The notes: generated by a model not told the origin, from the letters alone. A stretch of 64,000 bases of DNA from Palleronia sp. LCG004 (GCF_032931615.1 NZ_CP136759.1:620001-684000); one strand, 5' to 3'. Counted from the stretch's first letter, positions 24,119 to 33,346 are shown. Numbers and translations: made by a program.

Positions 24119-25858
24119 ATGCCCGACGACGCCACTGCCTATCAGGTCCTCGCCCGCAAGTACCGCCCCCAGACCTTCGCCGATCTGATCGGACAGGAGG
24201 CGATGGTGCGGACCCTCAAGAACGCGTTCCGCGCCGACCGCATCGCGCAGGCCTTCATGCTGACGGGCATCCGCGGCACCGGCAAGACCACGACCGCGCG
24301 CATCATTGCCAAGGGGATGAACTGCATCGGTCCCGACGGGCAGGGCGGCCCGACGACGAGCCCCTGCGGCGAATGCGATCCCTGCCGCGCCATCGCCAGG
24401 GGGCAGCATGTCGATGTGATGGAGATGGACGGCGCGTCGCAGACGGGCGTCAACGACATCCGCGAGAACGTGCTGAATTCCGTGCAGTACGCGCCCGGCT
24501 CGGCCCGCTACAAGATCTACATCATCGACGAGGTTCACATGCTTTCGACGGCGGCGTTCAACGCGCTGCTGAAGACGCTGGAGGAGCCGCCCGCACACGT
24601 GAAGTTCATCTTCGCCACGACCGAGATCCGCAAGGTCCCAGTCACGGTCCTGTCGCGTTGCCAGCGGTTCGACCTGCGCCGGATCGAGCCCGAGGTCATG
24701 CTGACCCATTTGCGCGCCATCGCCGGCCGCGAAGAGGCTGAGATCGGGGACGATGCGCTCGCGCTCATCGTGCGGTCTGCCGAAGGATCGGTGCGCGACG
24801 CGCTGTCGCTCATGGATCAGGCGATCAGCCACGGCGCGGGCGAGACGACGGCCGATCAGGTGCGCGCGATGCTCGGTCTCGCCGATCGGGGGCGCGTGCT
24901 CGACCTTTTCGACCAGATCATGAAGGGCGACGCGGCAGGGGCACTGACCGAGCTCTCGGCGCAATATGCGGACGGAGCCGATCCGCTGGCCGTGCTGCGG
25001 GACCTAGCCGAGATCACCCATTGGCTGAGTGTCATCAAGATCACGCCGGGCGCGGCCGAGGATCCGACCATCGGCCCGGACGAGCGCGATCGCGGGCGTC
25101 GCATGGCCGAGGCGCTGTCGATGCGGGTGCTGACGCGAAGCTGGCAGATGCTGCTGAAGGCGCTCGAGGAGGTGTCGCAGGCCCCGAACGCGATGATGGC
25201 GGCCGAGATGGCCGTGATCCGGCTGACCCACGTGGCCGACCTGCCGCCGCCCGAGGAGCTGATCCGCAAGCTTGGCGACGGGCCGCCCGCCGGTGCGCCC
25301 GCGCCGCAGGCCCCTTCGTCCTCGCCGTCGCCTGAGCGGGGCGGCGGAGCGCCGGTCGCGACCACGGGGCCGCAGGGGCCGGGCGGAGGGGCCACGGCAC
25401 TGGCCCAGGAGCCCGACGCGCTGTCCCGTTTCGCACGGTTCGAGGATGTCGTGGCGCTCATCCGCTACAATCGCGATGCGAAGCTGCTCATCGATGTCGA
25501 AACGGGCGTGAGGCTCAAGCGCTATTCTCCCGGCCGGATCGAGTTCCAGCCGGCCGAGAGCGCCCCGTCGGACCTGGCGCAACGGCTGGCGCAACGGCTG
25601 CAGGCTTGGACCGGCGTGCGCTGGGCTGTCACGCTCGTCTCCGAAGGCGGCGCGCAGACCATCGCGGAGGAGCGTGACGCAGAGGATCGCGCGCTCAGGG
25701 CCCGTGCCGAGGAACATCCGCTGATGCAGGCGGTGCGCGCCACGTTTCCCGATGCGCGGATCGTCGAGATCCGATCGCTCGAGCAGATCGCGGCCGAGGC
25801 CGCGGCCGAGGCGCTGCCCGAGGTCGAGGATGAATGGGACCCGTTCGCCGACGAATGA
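24119..25858 (+). CDS. dnaX: DNA polymerase III subunits gamma/tau (DnaX)
   Basis: 579 residues starting MPDDATAYQVLARKYRPQTF. The AAA+ P-loop GIRGTGKTTTARIIAKG and a zinc-binding Cys set (CGECDPC) are followed by IDEVHMLS (Walker B) and the sensor TTEIRKVP. A Pro/Gly/Ala linker near residues 400-440 leads to a C-terminal domain for polymerase contact. DnaX loads the sliding clamp at the replisome. I saw no clear slippery heptamer for making gamma. It heads the conserved dnaX-ybaB-recR group. Confidence 0.96.
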   Translation: MPDDATAYQVLARKYRPQTFADLIGQEAMVRTLKNAFRADRIAQAFMLTGIRGTGKTTTARIIAKGMNCIGPDGQGGPTTSPCGECDPCRAIARGQHVDVMEMDGASQTGVNDIRENVLNSVQYAPGSARYKIYIIDEVHMLSTAAFNALLKTLEEPPAHVKFIFATTEIRKVPVTVLSRCQRFDLRRIEPEVMLTHLRAIAGREEAEIGDDALALIVRSAEGSVRDALSLMDQAISHGAGETTADQVRAMLGLADRGRVLDLFDQIMKGDAAGALTELSAQYADGADPLAVLRDLAEITHWLSVIKITPGAAEDPTIGPDERDRGRRMAEALSMRVLTRSWQMLLKALEEVSQAPNAMMAAEMAVIRLTHVADLPPPEELIRKLGDGPPAGAPAPQAPSSSPSPERGGGAPVATTGPQGPGGGATALAQEPDALSRFARFEDVVALIRYNRDAKLLIDVETGVRLKRYSPGRIEFQPAESAPSDLAQRLAQRLQAWTGVRWAVTLVSEGGAQTIAEERDAEDRALRARAEEHPLMQAVRATFPDARIVEIRSLEQIAAEAAAEALPEVEDEWDPFADE

Positions 25859-25930
25859 GGACCCTCGCTTGCGAAGTCGGTTCGCGGTTCGTATCTGGAG
25901 ACGAAGAGCGAAACAGGGGAGATCCGAAAG

Positions 25931-26275
25931 ATGTTCAAGGGAATGGGCGGTCTTGGCGACATGACCAAGATGATGGCTGCCGCGAAGGACATGCAGGGCA
26001 AGATGGAAAGCCTGCAGGAGGAATTGCGCACGATCGAGGTGACTGGTGAATCCGGCGCGGGCCTCGTCAAGGCGACGGCGACGGCCAAGGGCGAGCTCAT
26101 CGGCCTCGACATCGATCCGTCGATCTTCAATCCCGACGAGAAGGAAGTCGTCGAGGATCTGATCCTCGCCGCGATCAAGGACGCGCAGCTCAAGGCATCG
26201 TCCCGGTCGCAGGAAGAGATGCAGAAGCTGACCGAAGGGCTCGGTCTGCCGCCCGGCATGAAGCTGCCGTTCTAA
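25931..26275 (+). CDS. YbaB/EbfC family nucleoid-associated protein
   Basis: 114 residues with a Met- and Gly-rich N terminus ([15 protein letters not shown]), an AKDMQGKME helix, and a [11 protein letters not shown] terminus, all typical of YbaB. These proteins bind DNA as dimers. The position between dnaX and recR is the standard one. Ribosome-binding site AGGGGAGATC before ATG 25931. Confidence 0.95.
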   Translation: MFKGMGGLGDMTKMMAAAKDMQGKMESLQEELRTIEVTGESGAGLVKATATAKGELIGLDIDPSIFNPDEKEVVEDLILAAIKDAQLKASSRSQEEMQKLTEGLGLPPGMKLPF

Positions 26276-26279
26276 GCAC

Positions 26280-26879
26280 ATGGCGAATGCCGGCGACGAG
26301 GTTCAGGCGCTGATCGACCTGATGGCGCGGCTGCCGGGGCTCGGGCCTCGATCTGCGCGGCGTGCCGTGCTGCACCTCGTCAAGAAGCGCGGGCAGCTCA
26401 TGCGGCCGCTCGCGCAGGCACTCTCGGATGTGGCCGACAGGGTGAAGCCCTGCATCAATTGCGGCAATATCGGCACTTCCGAGATCTGCGACATCTGCGC
26501 ATCCGAGAAACGCGCGACGGGCGAGATCTGCGTCGTCGAGGATGTCGCGGATCTCTGGGCGATGGAGCGGGCGGGGGTCTTTCGCGGGCGCTATCACGTC
26601 CTGGGCGGCACGCTTTCCGCGCTCGACAGCGTGGGTCCCGATGATCTTCGCATCCCGCATCTCGTCGAACGCGTCGCGCGCGACGGGGTGAGCGAGGTGA
26701 TCCTCGCGCTCAACACCACCGTCGATGGCCAGACGACCGCTCACTACATCGCCGACGAGATGGAGGGGCGCGGTGTCAGCGTTACCTCGCTAGCCCAGGG
26801 CGTGCCGATCGGTGGCGAGCTCGACTATCTCGACGACGGCACGATCGGCGCGGCGCTCCGGGCGCGAAAGGCGCTGTAG
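26280..26879 (+). CDS. recR: Recombination protein RecR
   Basis: 199 residues. The N-terminal helix-hairpin-helix [16 protein letters not shown], the zinc finger [16 protein letters not shown], and a TOPRIM domain beginning [15 protein letters not shown] are followed by the [17 protein letters not shown] signature. With RecF and RecO it loads RecA at gaps. It starts 4 nt after ybaB, so is probably translationally linked; no strong ribosome-binding site is seen. Confidence 0.97.
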   Translation: MANAGDEVQALIDLMARLPGLGPRSARRAVLHLVKKRGQLMRPLAQALSDVADRVKPCINCGNIGTSEICDICASEKRATGEICVVEDVADLWAMERAGVFRGRYHVLGGTLSALDSVGPDDLRIPHLVERVARDGVSEVILALNTTVDGQTTAHYIADEMEGRGVSVTSLAQGVPIGGELDYLDDGTIGAALRARKAL

Positions 26880-27059
26880 CCCGACTTATACGCCGATTGT
26901 CCACATATTCCGTGCATTTGCAGTGAATAAGGGACTTTACAGGTTCGATGCGATCCCACACCATATGTTGTGAGGACGGCGCAGTCGTGTGCAGGTCCTA
27001 GAGCAGTCACCTAACCCTAGAGGCCGTGGAACGGTCCGGGCAGAAGAGCGAGGCCACGC

Positions 27060-27563
27060 ATGGCGATGACCCAGCTTGCGTTCCAGACCGACGAACTGGA
27101 CCCGATCGAGATCGTCGAGGATATCGCACAACACAATTCCTGGGAATTCGACCGCGTCGACGAGGATCAGATCGCGATGCTGGTCGAAGGCCAATGGCGC
27201 AGCTACGCGCTGACGCTCGCCTGGTCGCCCCAGGATGAAACGCTGCGCCTCGTCTGCACGTTCGAGATGGAGCCGCCGGAGGACCGTCTGCCTGCCATCT
27301 ACGAGGTGGTGAACGCGGCGAACGACTATATCTGGTCGGGAACCTTCACGTACTGGCTCGAACCGAAGCTTATGGTCTATCGCTATGGCCTCGTCCTGTC
27401 GGGCGGCCAGATGGCGAGCGCGGAGCAGATCGACCGGATGATCGGCGATGCAGTCGCCGCCGCCGAGCGGTTCTATCCGGCGTTCCAGCTGGTCGGGTGG
27501 GGCGGACACAGCGCCACCGACGCGCTGCAGGTCGCGATCGCGGAGGCGTTCGGCCACGCCTGA
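27060..27563 (+). CDS. YbjN domain-containing protein
   Basis: 167 residues with the YbjN layout: DPIEIVEDIAQHNSWEFDRV, a strand-rich middle, ECTFE-like RLVCTFEME, and YRYGLVLSGGQMASAEQIDRMI. The fold resembles type III secretion chaperones, and E. coli YbjN affects stress and motility; the role here is unknown. It lies 66 nt before proC on the same strand, a pairing common in the group. ATG 27066 is an alternative start. The 180 bp upstream show no clear promoter. Confidence 0.83.
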   Translation: MAMTQLAFQTDELDPIEIVEDIAQHNSWEFDRVDEDQIAMLVEGQWRSYALTLAWSPQDETLRLVCTFEMEPPEDRLPAIYEVVNAANDYIWSGTFTYWLEPKLMVYRYGLVLSGGQMASAEQIDRMIGDAVAAAERFYPAFQLVGWGGHSATDALQVAIAEAFGHA

Positions 27564-27629
27564 GGCGTGGTGCGATTGCCAATCTCCCCTCGCCATGCTT
27601 GCATGCGCGCAAAATGACGAGGGGGCATC

Positions 27630-28433
27630 ATGACATTGGACGATCTGCGCGCTCGGGGCCTCGTGCTGCTGGGATGCGGAAAGATGGGCTCCGCCATGCT
27701 CGAAGGGTGGCTCACGGGCGCACTGGAGCCCGGCCACGTCTGGGTACGCGATCCGAATCCATCGGACTGGCTGCAAGGGATCGACGGGCTGCATTTGAAC
27801 GAGGATCTGCCGAGGGACCCGGCGATGGTGCTGGTCGCCGTGAAACCGCAGATGATGGGCGACGCTCTGCCCGAACTTCGCGACCTTGGGCAGGGGGGAA
27901 CGCTGTTCGTCTCGGTCGCCGCGGGCACGCCGATCTCCGCATTCGAGGCCGCGTTGGGGAAAGGCACGCCCGTGATCCGGGCGATGCCCAACACCCCCGC
28001 CGCGATCGGCCGCGGGATCACGGCCCTTGTCGCGAACACTGAAGGCGCGCCGTCGCTCGACCTGGCAGAGGAGCTTCTGAGCGCCGTGGGCCAGACCGTC
28101 CGGCTGGAGAGCGAGGATCAGATGGATGCCGTGACGGCCGTTTCAGGGTCGGGCCCGGCATATGTCTTTCACCTGATCGACTGTCTCGCCCGTGCGGCGG
28201 AGGCGCAGGGTCTGTCGTCGGATCTGGCCATGGCGCTTGCCAAGGCGACGGTGGGCGGCGCGGGGCAGCTGGCCGAGGACAGCCCGAAGGACCCTGCAAC
28301 GCTGCGCGAGGACGTGACCTCGCCCGGCGGAACGACGAAGGCGGGGCTCGACGTGCTGATGGGCGAATTGCCGGATCTGATGATACGAACGGTCGCGGCG
28401 GCCGCCGACCGATCGAGGGAGCTTGGTCGATGA
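27630..28433 (+). CDS. proC: Pyrroline-5-carboxylate reductase
   Basis: 267 residues. The N-terminal NAD(P) motif LLGCGKMGSAML is followed by VLVAVKPQ, RAMPNTPAAIGRG and the ProC signature region SGSGPAYVFHLIDC through TSPGGTTKAGLDVL. It performs the last step of proline synthesis in the cytoplasm. ATG 27630 has GAGGGGG upstream. The stop overlaps the ATG of the tRNA-binding protein gene (ATGA). Confidence 0.96.
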   Translation: MTLDDLRARGLVLLGCGKMGSAMLEGWLTGALEPGHVWVRDPNPSDWLQGIDGLHLNEDLPRDPAMVLVAVKPQMMGDALPELRDLGQGGTLFVSVAAGTPISAFEAALGKGTPVIRAMPNTPAAIGRGITALVANTEGAPSLDLAEELLSAVGQTVRLESEDQMDAVTAVSGSGPAYVFHLIDCLARAAEAQGLSSDLAMALAKATVGGAGQLAEDSPKDPATLREDVTSPGGTTKAGLDVLMGELPDLMIRTVAAAADRSRELGR

Positions 28434-28765
28434 GCGCGACATTCGACGATTTCATGAAGCTCGATATCCGGGTGGGGACGATCACGCGGGCCGAGCCCTT
28501 TCCCGAGGCGCGCAAGCCCGCGATCAAGCTGTGGGTCGATTTCGGCGGGGAACTCGGCGAAAAGCGTAGCTCGGCGCAGATCACCGCGCATTACGATCCC
28601 GAGACGCTGGTCGGCCGGCAGGTGATGGCGGTCGTCAACTTTCCGCCCCGCCAGATCGGGCCCGTCCTGTCCGAAGTCCTGGTTCTGGGCGTGCCCGATC
28701 CCGACGGAGAGGTCGTGCTGATCGCGCCCGATCACGCCGTTCCCGACGGAGGACGCCTGCATTGA
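28430..28765 (+). CDS. csaA: tRNA-binding protein, CsaA-like
   Basis: 111 residues forming a single tRNA-binding OB fold. The LDIRVGTITRAEPFPEARKPAIKLWVDFG segment, a KRSSAQIT stretch, and VVNFPPRQIGPVLSEVLVLG match CsaA proteins. CsaA is described as a small dimeric chaperone or tRNA-binding protein with export-related activity. It overlaps both neighbours by 4 nt, so translation is coupled along the operon. Confidence 0.88.
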   Translation: MSATFDDFMKLDIRVGTITRAEPFPEARKPAIKLWVDFGGELGEKRSSAQITAHYDPETLVGRQVMAVVNFPPRQIGPVLSEVLVLGVPDPDGEVVLIAPDHAVPDGGRLH

Positions 28766-29706
28766 AAAGCCTCTTCATCTCCAGATGGATGCCCGACCCG
28801 ACGATGGCGGAGCTCCACGAACTCTACGACGTGACCTTCGAGGACGCTCACCTGACAGCCGAGGCGGCGCGGGCGCGCATGGCAGATTACGATGCGATGC
28901 TCTGCACCATCGGCGACGATCTGAGCGCTGCGGCATTCGAGGGCGATCCGAAATGCGGTCTGATCGCCAATTACGCCGTCGGATATAACCATATCGACGT
29001 CGAGGCCGCGCGTGCGGCTGGCGTGGCGGTTACAAATACCCCCGGGGCCGTCACGGACGGGACGGCCGACATCGCCATGACACTGATCGCCATGGCGCGC
29101 CGCCGCGCGGGAGAGGGCGAGCGTCTGGTCCGCCGCGGCGAATGGACAGGCTGGCATCCGGGCGACCTGCTGGGCTGGTCGATCACCGGTGCGCATGTCG
29201 GTATCGTGGGCATGGGGCGGATCGGCAAGGCCATCGCCGCGCGGTGCCACCACGGCTTCGGGATGGAGGTGTCGTTCTTCAATCGCTCGAAGGTCGATGA
29301 TCCGGGCATGCCCGCCACACAGGTCGAGGACCTCAAGACGCTGGCGGCCAAGGTCGACATCCTCGTCTTGGCCGTGCCGGCCTCGCCTCAGACGCGACAC
29401 CTGATCGACGCGGAGATCCTGGGCGCGATGCGACCCGACGCGCATATCGTCAACATCGCCCGGGGCGACGTCATCGACGAGGCCGCGCTGATCGCGGCCT
29501 TGGAGGAGGGGCGTATCGCGGGGGCCGGGCTCGACGTCTATGAGAACGAGCCGGACGTGCCCGAGGCGCTCAGGGCGATGGAGCAGGTCGTCCTGCTGCC
29601 GCATATGGGCACATCGGTGATGGATGTAAGGCTGCTGATGGGCGAGGTCCTGCTGGAGGATCTTCGCGCCTATGCTGCCGGAAAACAGTTGCCGCACCAG
29701 CTCTGA
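28762..29706 (+). CDS. D-2-hydroxyacid dehydrogenase (glyoxylate/hydroxypyruvate reductase-like)
   Basis: 314 residues. Visible are NYAVGYNHID, the NAD motif VGIVGMGRIGKA, NIARGDVIDE (catalytic Arg), DVYENEP (Glu) and LLPHMGT (His). The family reduces glyoxylate, hydroxypyruvate or similar 2-oxoacids. The start is TTG 28762, overlapping the csaA stop (TTGA) with GGAGGA 8 nt upstream; no ATG fits better. Last gene of the ybjN-proC-csaA run and followed by a bidirectional terminator. Confidence 0.9.
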   Translation: MKSLFISRWMPDPTMAELHELYDVTFEDAHLTAEAARARMADYDAMLCTIGDDLSAAAFEGDPKCGLIANYAVGYNHIDVEAARAAGVAVTNTPGAVTDGTADIAMTLIAMARRRAGEGERLVRRGEWTGWHPGDLLGWSITGAHVGIVGMGRIGKAIAARCHHGFGMEVSFFNRSKVDDPGMPATQVEDLKTLAAKVDILVLAVPASPQTRHLIDAEILGAMRPDAHIVNIARGDVIDEAALIAALEEGRIAGAGLDVYENEPDVPEALRAMEQVVLLPHMGTSVMDVRLLMGEVLLEDLRAYAAGKQLPHQL

Positions 29707-29722
29707 CAAAAGGTCCGGTCAG

Positions 29723-29753
29723 GCCGGGAGGCGGAGCGGCTCCGCTTCCCGGC
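29723..29753. terminator. Bidirectional terminator between convergent genes
   Basis: A 13-bp stem with one G-T pair (29723-29735 with 29741-29753) and a 5-nt loop. On the minus strand it is followed by CCTTTTG. It lies between the dehydrogenase stop and the ialB stop. Confidence 0.65.
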
Positions 29754-29764
29754 ATTGAATCGAA

Positions 29765-30439
29765 TCAGTTCGCGACTTCGAGCGCGTCAAAGCCCGCGGT
29801 GAAGCCCGAAAGAGAGATGGGAAGCGTGATCGTCTGGTCGGGTGCCGCCGCCGGAACGATCGAGATCCGCGCCTCCGCACCGCGCCGGAAGGAGTTCACC
29901 TCGGCGTCGGTCAGGCCGATCCGCGCAAAACAGCCGGCATCGGCACAGAAATCGAACGGATAGCGCTTGGCCTGACCGTCATCGACCGCAAGGGTGAGCT
30001 GCCGGGTCAGCAGCGTCTCGAGCGGGGTGATGATGGTGGCCCCGGCCACGGCCTGCTGTCCCTCGGGCAGGGGGAAGATGCTGATCTCGGCGACGGCATT
30101 GCCGTCCTGATCGTAAAGCAGCTGGTAGAGCTGGCAGGGATCGCTCTCGTTCTCGGTCCGGATGCAGCGCTGCTGCCAGTCGGAGAATTCGGCCTCGGTA
30201 TAGGTCCGTCCGATCTGGTTGTTCTGCACTTCCTCGCCCATCGACAGATCGCCGGGCGCACCTTCGGTTTCGCCCTCGGGCGTCTCGGCCCCGGTCTGCG
30301 CGTCGGTGCCTGCGGGTTCGGATGCCTCCGACTGCGCGTCGGGGGCGGTCTCTCCGGTCGCGTCCTGGTCCTGCGCGGCGAGCGGCGTCGCGATCGTCAT
30401 CAGTGCGATCACGGAGAGCGTTTTCATCAGATGAGCCAT
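29765..30439 (-). CDS. Invasion-associated locus B (IalB) family protein, exported
   Basis: 224 residues. A signal peptide (residues 1-22, ending PLAA before QDQD) is followed by an acidic, low-complexity linker to about residue 70. The IalB domain has FSDWQQRC, CQLYQLLYD and FDFCADAGCFARIGL; paired Cys suggest disulfides in the periplasm. IalB was named in Bartonella, but homologues are general in alphaproteobacteria and do not imply virulence. ATG 30439 is chosen; ATG 30427 is possible. It has its own promoter at 30475-30503. Confidence 0.85.
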   Translation of the reverse strand: MAHLMKTLSVIALMTIATPLAAQDQDATGETAPDAQSEASEPAGTDAQTGAETPEGETEGAPGDLSMGEEVQNNQIGRTYTEAEFSDWQQRCIRTENESDPCQLYQLLYDQDGNAVAEISIFPLPEGQQAVAGATIITPLETLLTRQLTLAVDDGQAKRYPFDFCADAGCFARIGLTDAEVNSFRRGAEARISIVPAAAPDQTITLPISLSGFTAGFDALEVAN

Positions 30440-30474
30440 TTTGGATCCGTCTTCGTCGGGAATGTCTGCGCGCG

Positions 30475-30503
30475 TTCCTATCAGGTCAGCAAAGTCCTGT
30501 CAG
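30475..30503 (-). promoter_or_regulatory. Predicted promoter of ialB
   Basis: On the minus strand CTGACA (30498-30503), a 17-bp spacer, then TAGGAA (30475-30480). It lies downstream of the small-RNA terminator, so ialB need not depend on read-through. Confidence 0.5.
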
Positions 30504-30526
30504 GCGGGATTTCGGGAATGCCGGAT

Positions 30527-30600
30527 GCGAAAAAGGCCCTCACGATGAGGGCCTTTGACGTTCTGGAATTCTCCCCGTCGGACTGGCCGACTTGTTATTC
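30527..30600 (-). ncRNA. Candidate small RNA gene (about 74 nt)
   Basis: A self-contained transcription unit in a gene-free gap: a promoter at 30606-30634, a predicted start near 30600, and a strong terminator at 30532-30556. The RNA would carry a 5' hairpin (GTCGG / CCGAC around CCAGT, 30577-30591), a single-stranded middle with GGGGAGAATTCC, and a terminator ending in U's. This is the usual form of a trans-acting small RNA. No ORF with a ribosome-binding site is present. It could instead be an attenuated ialB leader, but ialB appears to have a promoter of its own. Confidence 0.45.
30532..30556 (-). terminator. Strong terminator of the candidate small RNA
   Basis: Perfect 11-bp stem AAAGGCCCTCA / TGAGGGCCTTT with a 3-nt loop. 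The T-run follows on the minus strand. Confidence 0.75.
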
Positions 30601-30605
30601 ACGTG

Positions 30606-30634
30606 ACGCTAGAAGCAAAGCGGCGAACCGTCAA
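30606..30634 (-). promoter_or_regulatory. Predicted promoter of the candidate small RNA
   Basis: On the minus strand TTGACG (30629-30634), a 17-bp spacer, then TAGCGT (30606-30611), with a predicted start near 30600. Confidence 0.45.
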
Positions 30635-30695
30635 TATTCATAATCGTCCGGAAATCGCGGAGATTTCGGGCATATCGTCGCGAAATCGGCGAATG

Positions 30696-30721
30696 AAAAA
30701 GGCCGCGCCGTAAGCGCGGCC
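30696..30721 (-). terminator. Terminator of the penicillin-acylase-family gene
   Basis: Perfect 8-bp stem GGCCGCGC / GCGCGGCC (30701-30708 with 30714-30721) followed on the minus strand by TTTTT (30696-30700), about 100 nt after the gene's stop. Confidence 0.75.
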
Positions 30722-30824
30722 AGTCCATCAGGGAGACGTCCTGCCCACCATGTCGAAAATGGGAGGGACCCCGCATTGATCGCAGAGGATGGTTAACGAA
30801 ACGTGGATGTCCGCGGGTGGCGCG

Positions 30825-33293
30825 TCACTCTGCCGGTCGGAGTGTCGTGATCCCGACGGAGGCCGCGCGCGCCAGATCGGGATCGAGCGTCATGGGAATG
30901 TATTCGCCGCGCCGCCAGAGCTCTCCCAGATCGTCGTAATGCCGCGAAAGCGGATGACCCGATTGCCCGGTCGAAATGACGAAGACGGACGAGTCGGGGT
31001 CCGCGAAATCGTAGATCCCGCGATAGGTCGCGCCGTGGACGTTGCGGAACGGGTCGGGGCCCGTCCCGGCCGTCCTTCCGCGCAGGAGCGTATTGTCGCC
31101 GCCCGAGGTCGATTGCCGGATATTGACCAGCCACGACAGGCCCGCGATCTCGCCCAGAACGGGATGTTCGTGAACCGCCTCGTGGGCGTCGCCCCATCTG
31201 AGCGATTCGAGCGCGCGCCCGTAGCGTTCGGTGATCCAGATGAGCGCATCGTCGAGGGCGAGCCGCGCCATGTCGTTGCAGGTCTCGACCCGTGCGGATT
31301 GAACCACGTCGCACCATTCCGCCGCACCGTCGACATCGCGATAGACGCGCTCGATGAACAGCGGCTCGAGATGCGTGATGTCGTCTGCGAGGGGACCGAG
31401 TTCGTCGCGGACGAGCCGTTCCTGCAGGGCGCGCATCCACGCGGCATAGATCAGCGGCTCGGGCAGATGTTCGTTCATCTCTCCGTTCCAGCTGGCCAAC
31501 AGCTCCAGCGCGCGCTGGCGCAGGCGTTCCGGCGTCCCCTCCGGCGCGGCCTCGCCGGTGAACCAGAGATCGGCACCGACGAGCGGCAGGAGCAGACGCG
31601 CCGTGAAGCTCACCGTGTCGAGCTGCGCCTCCATGAAGCTTTCGCGTGTATGGACCTCGCGCCCCTGCATGAGCCGCCGCCAGCGCTGGACCCGCTGCGT
31701 GTCGCCCCAGTGATACGAGACGTGGAGCGGGAAGGGCCGGTCGATCATCTTGTTGTTCGTGTTGCCGACGATGCCGCCCGGGGGATCGGTGAATTCGGGA
31801 TTGGTGGAATAGGGCAGGGTGCCGTTCCAGCGGTTCGCCGCGATCCAGCCGGGTGTCGGCAGGCGGCCCTTCGATTGGTGGGCCATGTCGCGCTGCGGCA
31901 CGTGGCCCACCATCTTCATCGCGATGCTCTCGCCATCGACGAGGGTCAGGTTCTGGCTCGGGGCGACGAAGCTTTCCATCGCGGCGAGGCCCTCCTCGAT
32001 GCTGCCCGCGCGCATGAGGTCGAAGCTCGCGCTGGCGGAAGTGTCCTCGGCCGTGAGCGCGGTCCACGAGATCGAGGCGACATGTCCCGGCGGCGTGATC
32101 GAGGCGAGGTCGAAATGACTCCCCGGCAGGATCGGGCCGTTCTCGGACCATCTGAGCGTCAGTGTGATCGGATCGGCATCCTTGATCCGGACGATCGAGG
32201 TGCGGCTGCGCATCTTGCGATAGCCGTCGGGCGTGAGCACCTCGCTCGGGTCGTCGGGATTCAGCCGTTCGATATGGATGTCCGTGTCGTCGAGATAGGA
32301 CGTGGTGAACCCCCAGCCGAGCCGGGCCGAGCGTCCCAGAAGGATCGTGGGCGTGCCCGGAAGCGTCGCACCGATCACACCGCCGGTCTCGAGTTCCAGC
32401 CGGGCCAGATACCAGATCGAGGGTGCGGTCAGCATCAGGTGGGGATCGTTCGCGAGCAGCGTGCCCCCCGTCGCGGCACGCGAGGGGGCGGCCGCCCAAA
32501 TGTTGGAGGCCCCGGCCATGCCGGGTGCCTGCACGGGATACAGCGGATCCTCCTCCTCCGTCCGGGCGGCATAGCGCGTGCCCGGCGCATCGGGGAGGAG
32601 CGCGGCGTAATCAGGCAGGCTCGCGATACCATCGCCCAACGGGCTCGGCAGAATGTCGTTGACGCGTGCCTCGTCCTCGAGTTCGAGCGAAACGCGCGCC
32701 CTGAGAACCTCCTGCGAAAGGTGATCGTTGAGCTGCAGGGCCATCATCTTGCCGAGCGCCAGCGAATCCGCCGGCCGCCACGGCGCGATCTCGGGGGAGA
32801 AGAGGAAGAACTCGGGCGCGCCACGCCCCCGCGCCCCGTCGTTGATCTCTCCGAGCCAGGCATTGACGCCGCGGGAATAGGCCTCCAGCGCGGCGATGGC
32901 ATAGGGGCTCTGAACCTCGACCGAACGCGCCGCGAGATTGTAGAGATCGAGCCTGCGCATCAATTCGTCGGTCCGCGCGGTCCGCGCGCCGAAGATCTCG
33001 CTGAGCCGTCCCTGCGCGGTGCGCCGCAACAGCATCATCTGCCAGAGCCGGTCCTGCGCATGCGCGAAGCCGAGCCCGTAATAGACGTCCTCGTCGCTCT
33101 CGCCGAACACATGGGGGACGTTGGCATTGTCGCGCACGATCTCGACCTCGCCATCGAGGCCGGCCAGCACGAAGCTCGCGTCGTAATCGGGCAGGCTGCG
33201 CGAGGCGAACCAGTAGAAGATCGTCAATGTGAGTGCCGTCAGGGCGAGGAGGCCCAGAAGGAGGCGCAGAGACCAGCGAAAGAGCGATGCCAT
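30825..33293 (-). CDS. Penicillin acylase family (Ntn-hydrolase) protein
   Basis: 822 residues. A single membrane or signal segment covers about residues 8-30 (LRLLLGLLALTALTLTIFYWFA). The alpha region has FAHAQDRLWQM. The autocatalytic nucleophile is Ser263 in AGASNIW, so the precursor should cleave before it to give alpha and beta chains. NDPHL, VNIRQSTSGGDNT and TGQSGHPLSRHYDD follow. Relatives hydrolyse acyl-homoserine lactones, beta-lactams or other amides; the substrate is unknown here. MASLFRW at 33293 is the preferred start. Monocistronic, with a strong terminator. Confidence 0.9.
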   Translation of the reverse strand: MASLFRWSLRLLLGLLALTALTLTIFYWFASRSLPDYDASFVLAGLDGEVEIVRDNANVPHVFGESDEDVYYGLGFAHAQDRLWQMMLLRRTAQGRLSEIFGARTARTDELMRRLDLYNLAARSVEVQSPYAIAALEAYSRGVNAWLGEINDGARGRGAPEFFLFSPEIAPWRPADSLALGKMMALQLNDHLSQEVLRARVSLELEDEARVNDILPSPLGDGIASLPDYAALLPDAPGTRYAARTEEEDPLYPVQAPGMAGASNIWAAAPSRAATGGTLLANDPHLMLTAPSIWYLARLELETGGVIGATLPGTPTILLGRSARLGWGFTTSYLDDTDIHIERLNPDDPSEVLTPDGYRKMRSRTSIVRIKDADPITLTLRWSENGPILPGSHFDLASITPPGHVASISWTALTAEDTSASASFDLMRAGSIEEGLAAMESFVAPSQNLTLVDGESIAMKMVGHVPQRDMAHQSKGRLPTPGWIAANRWNGTLPYSTNPEFTDPPGGIVGNTNNKMIDRPFPLHVSYHWGDTQRVQRWRRLMQGREVHTRESFMEAQLDTVSFTARLLLPLVGADLWFTGEAAPEGTPERLRQRALELLASWNGEMNEHLPEPLIYAAWMRALQERLVRDELGPLADDITHLEPLFIERVYRDVDGAAEWCDVVQSARVETCNDMARLALDDALIWITERYGRALESLRWGDAHEAVHEHPVLGEIAGLSWLVNIRQSTSGGDNTLLRGRTAGTGPDPFRNVHGATYRGIYDFADPDSSVFVISTGQSGHPLSRHYDDLGELWRRGEYIPMTLDPDLARAASVGITTLRPAE

Positions 33294-33318
33294 GATGCCT
33301 CGAAGTCTAGGCGCGGCG

Positions 33319-33346
33319 TTGACCCGCATCCGGTATGGGATAGACA
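33319..33346 (+). promoter_or_regulatory. Predicted promoter of the 3-hydroxyisobutyrate-dehydrogenase-like gene
   Basis: TTGACC (33319-33324), a 16-bp spacer, then TAGACA (33341-33346), 34 nt before ATG 33380. Confidence 0.5.
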
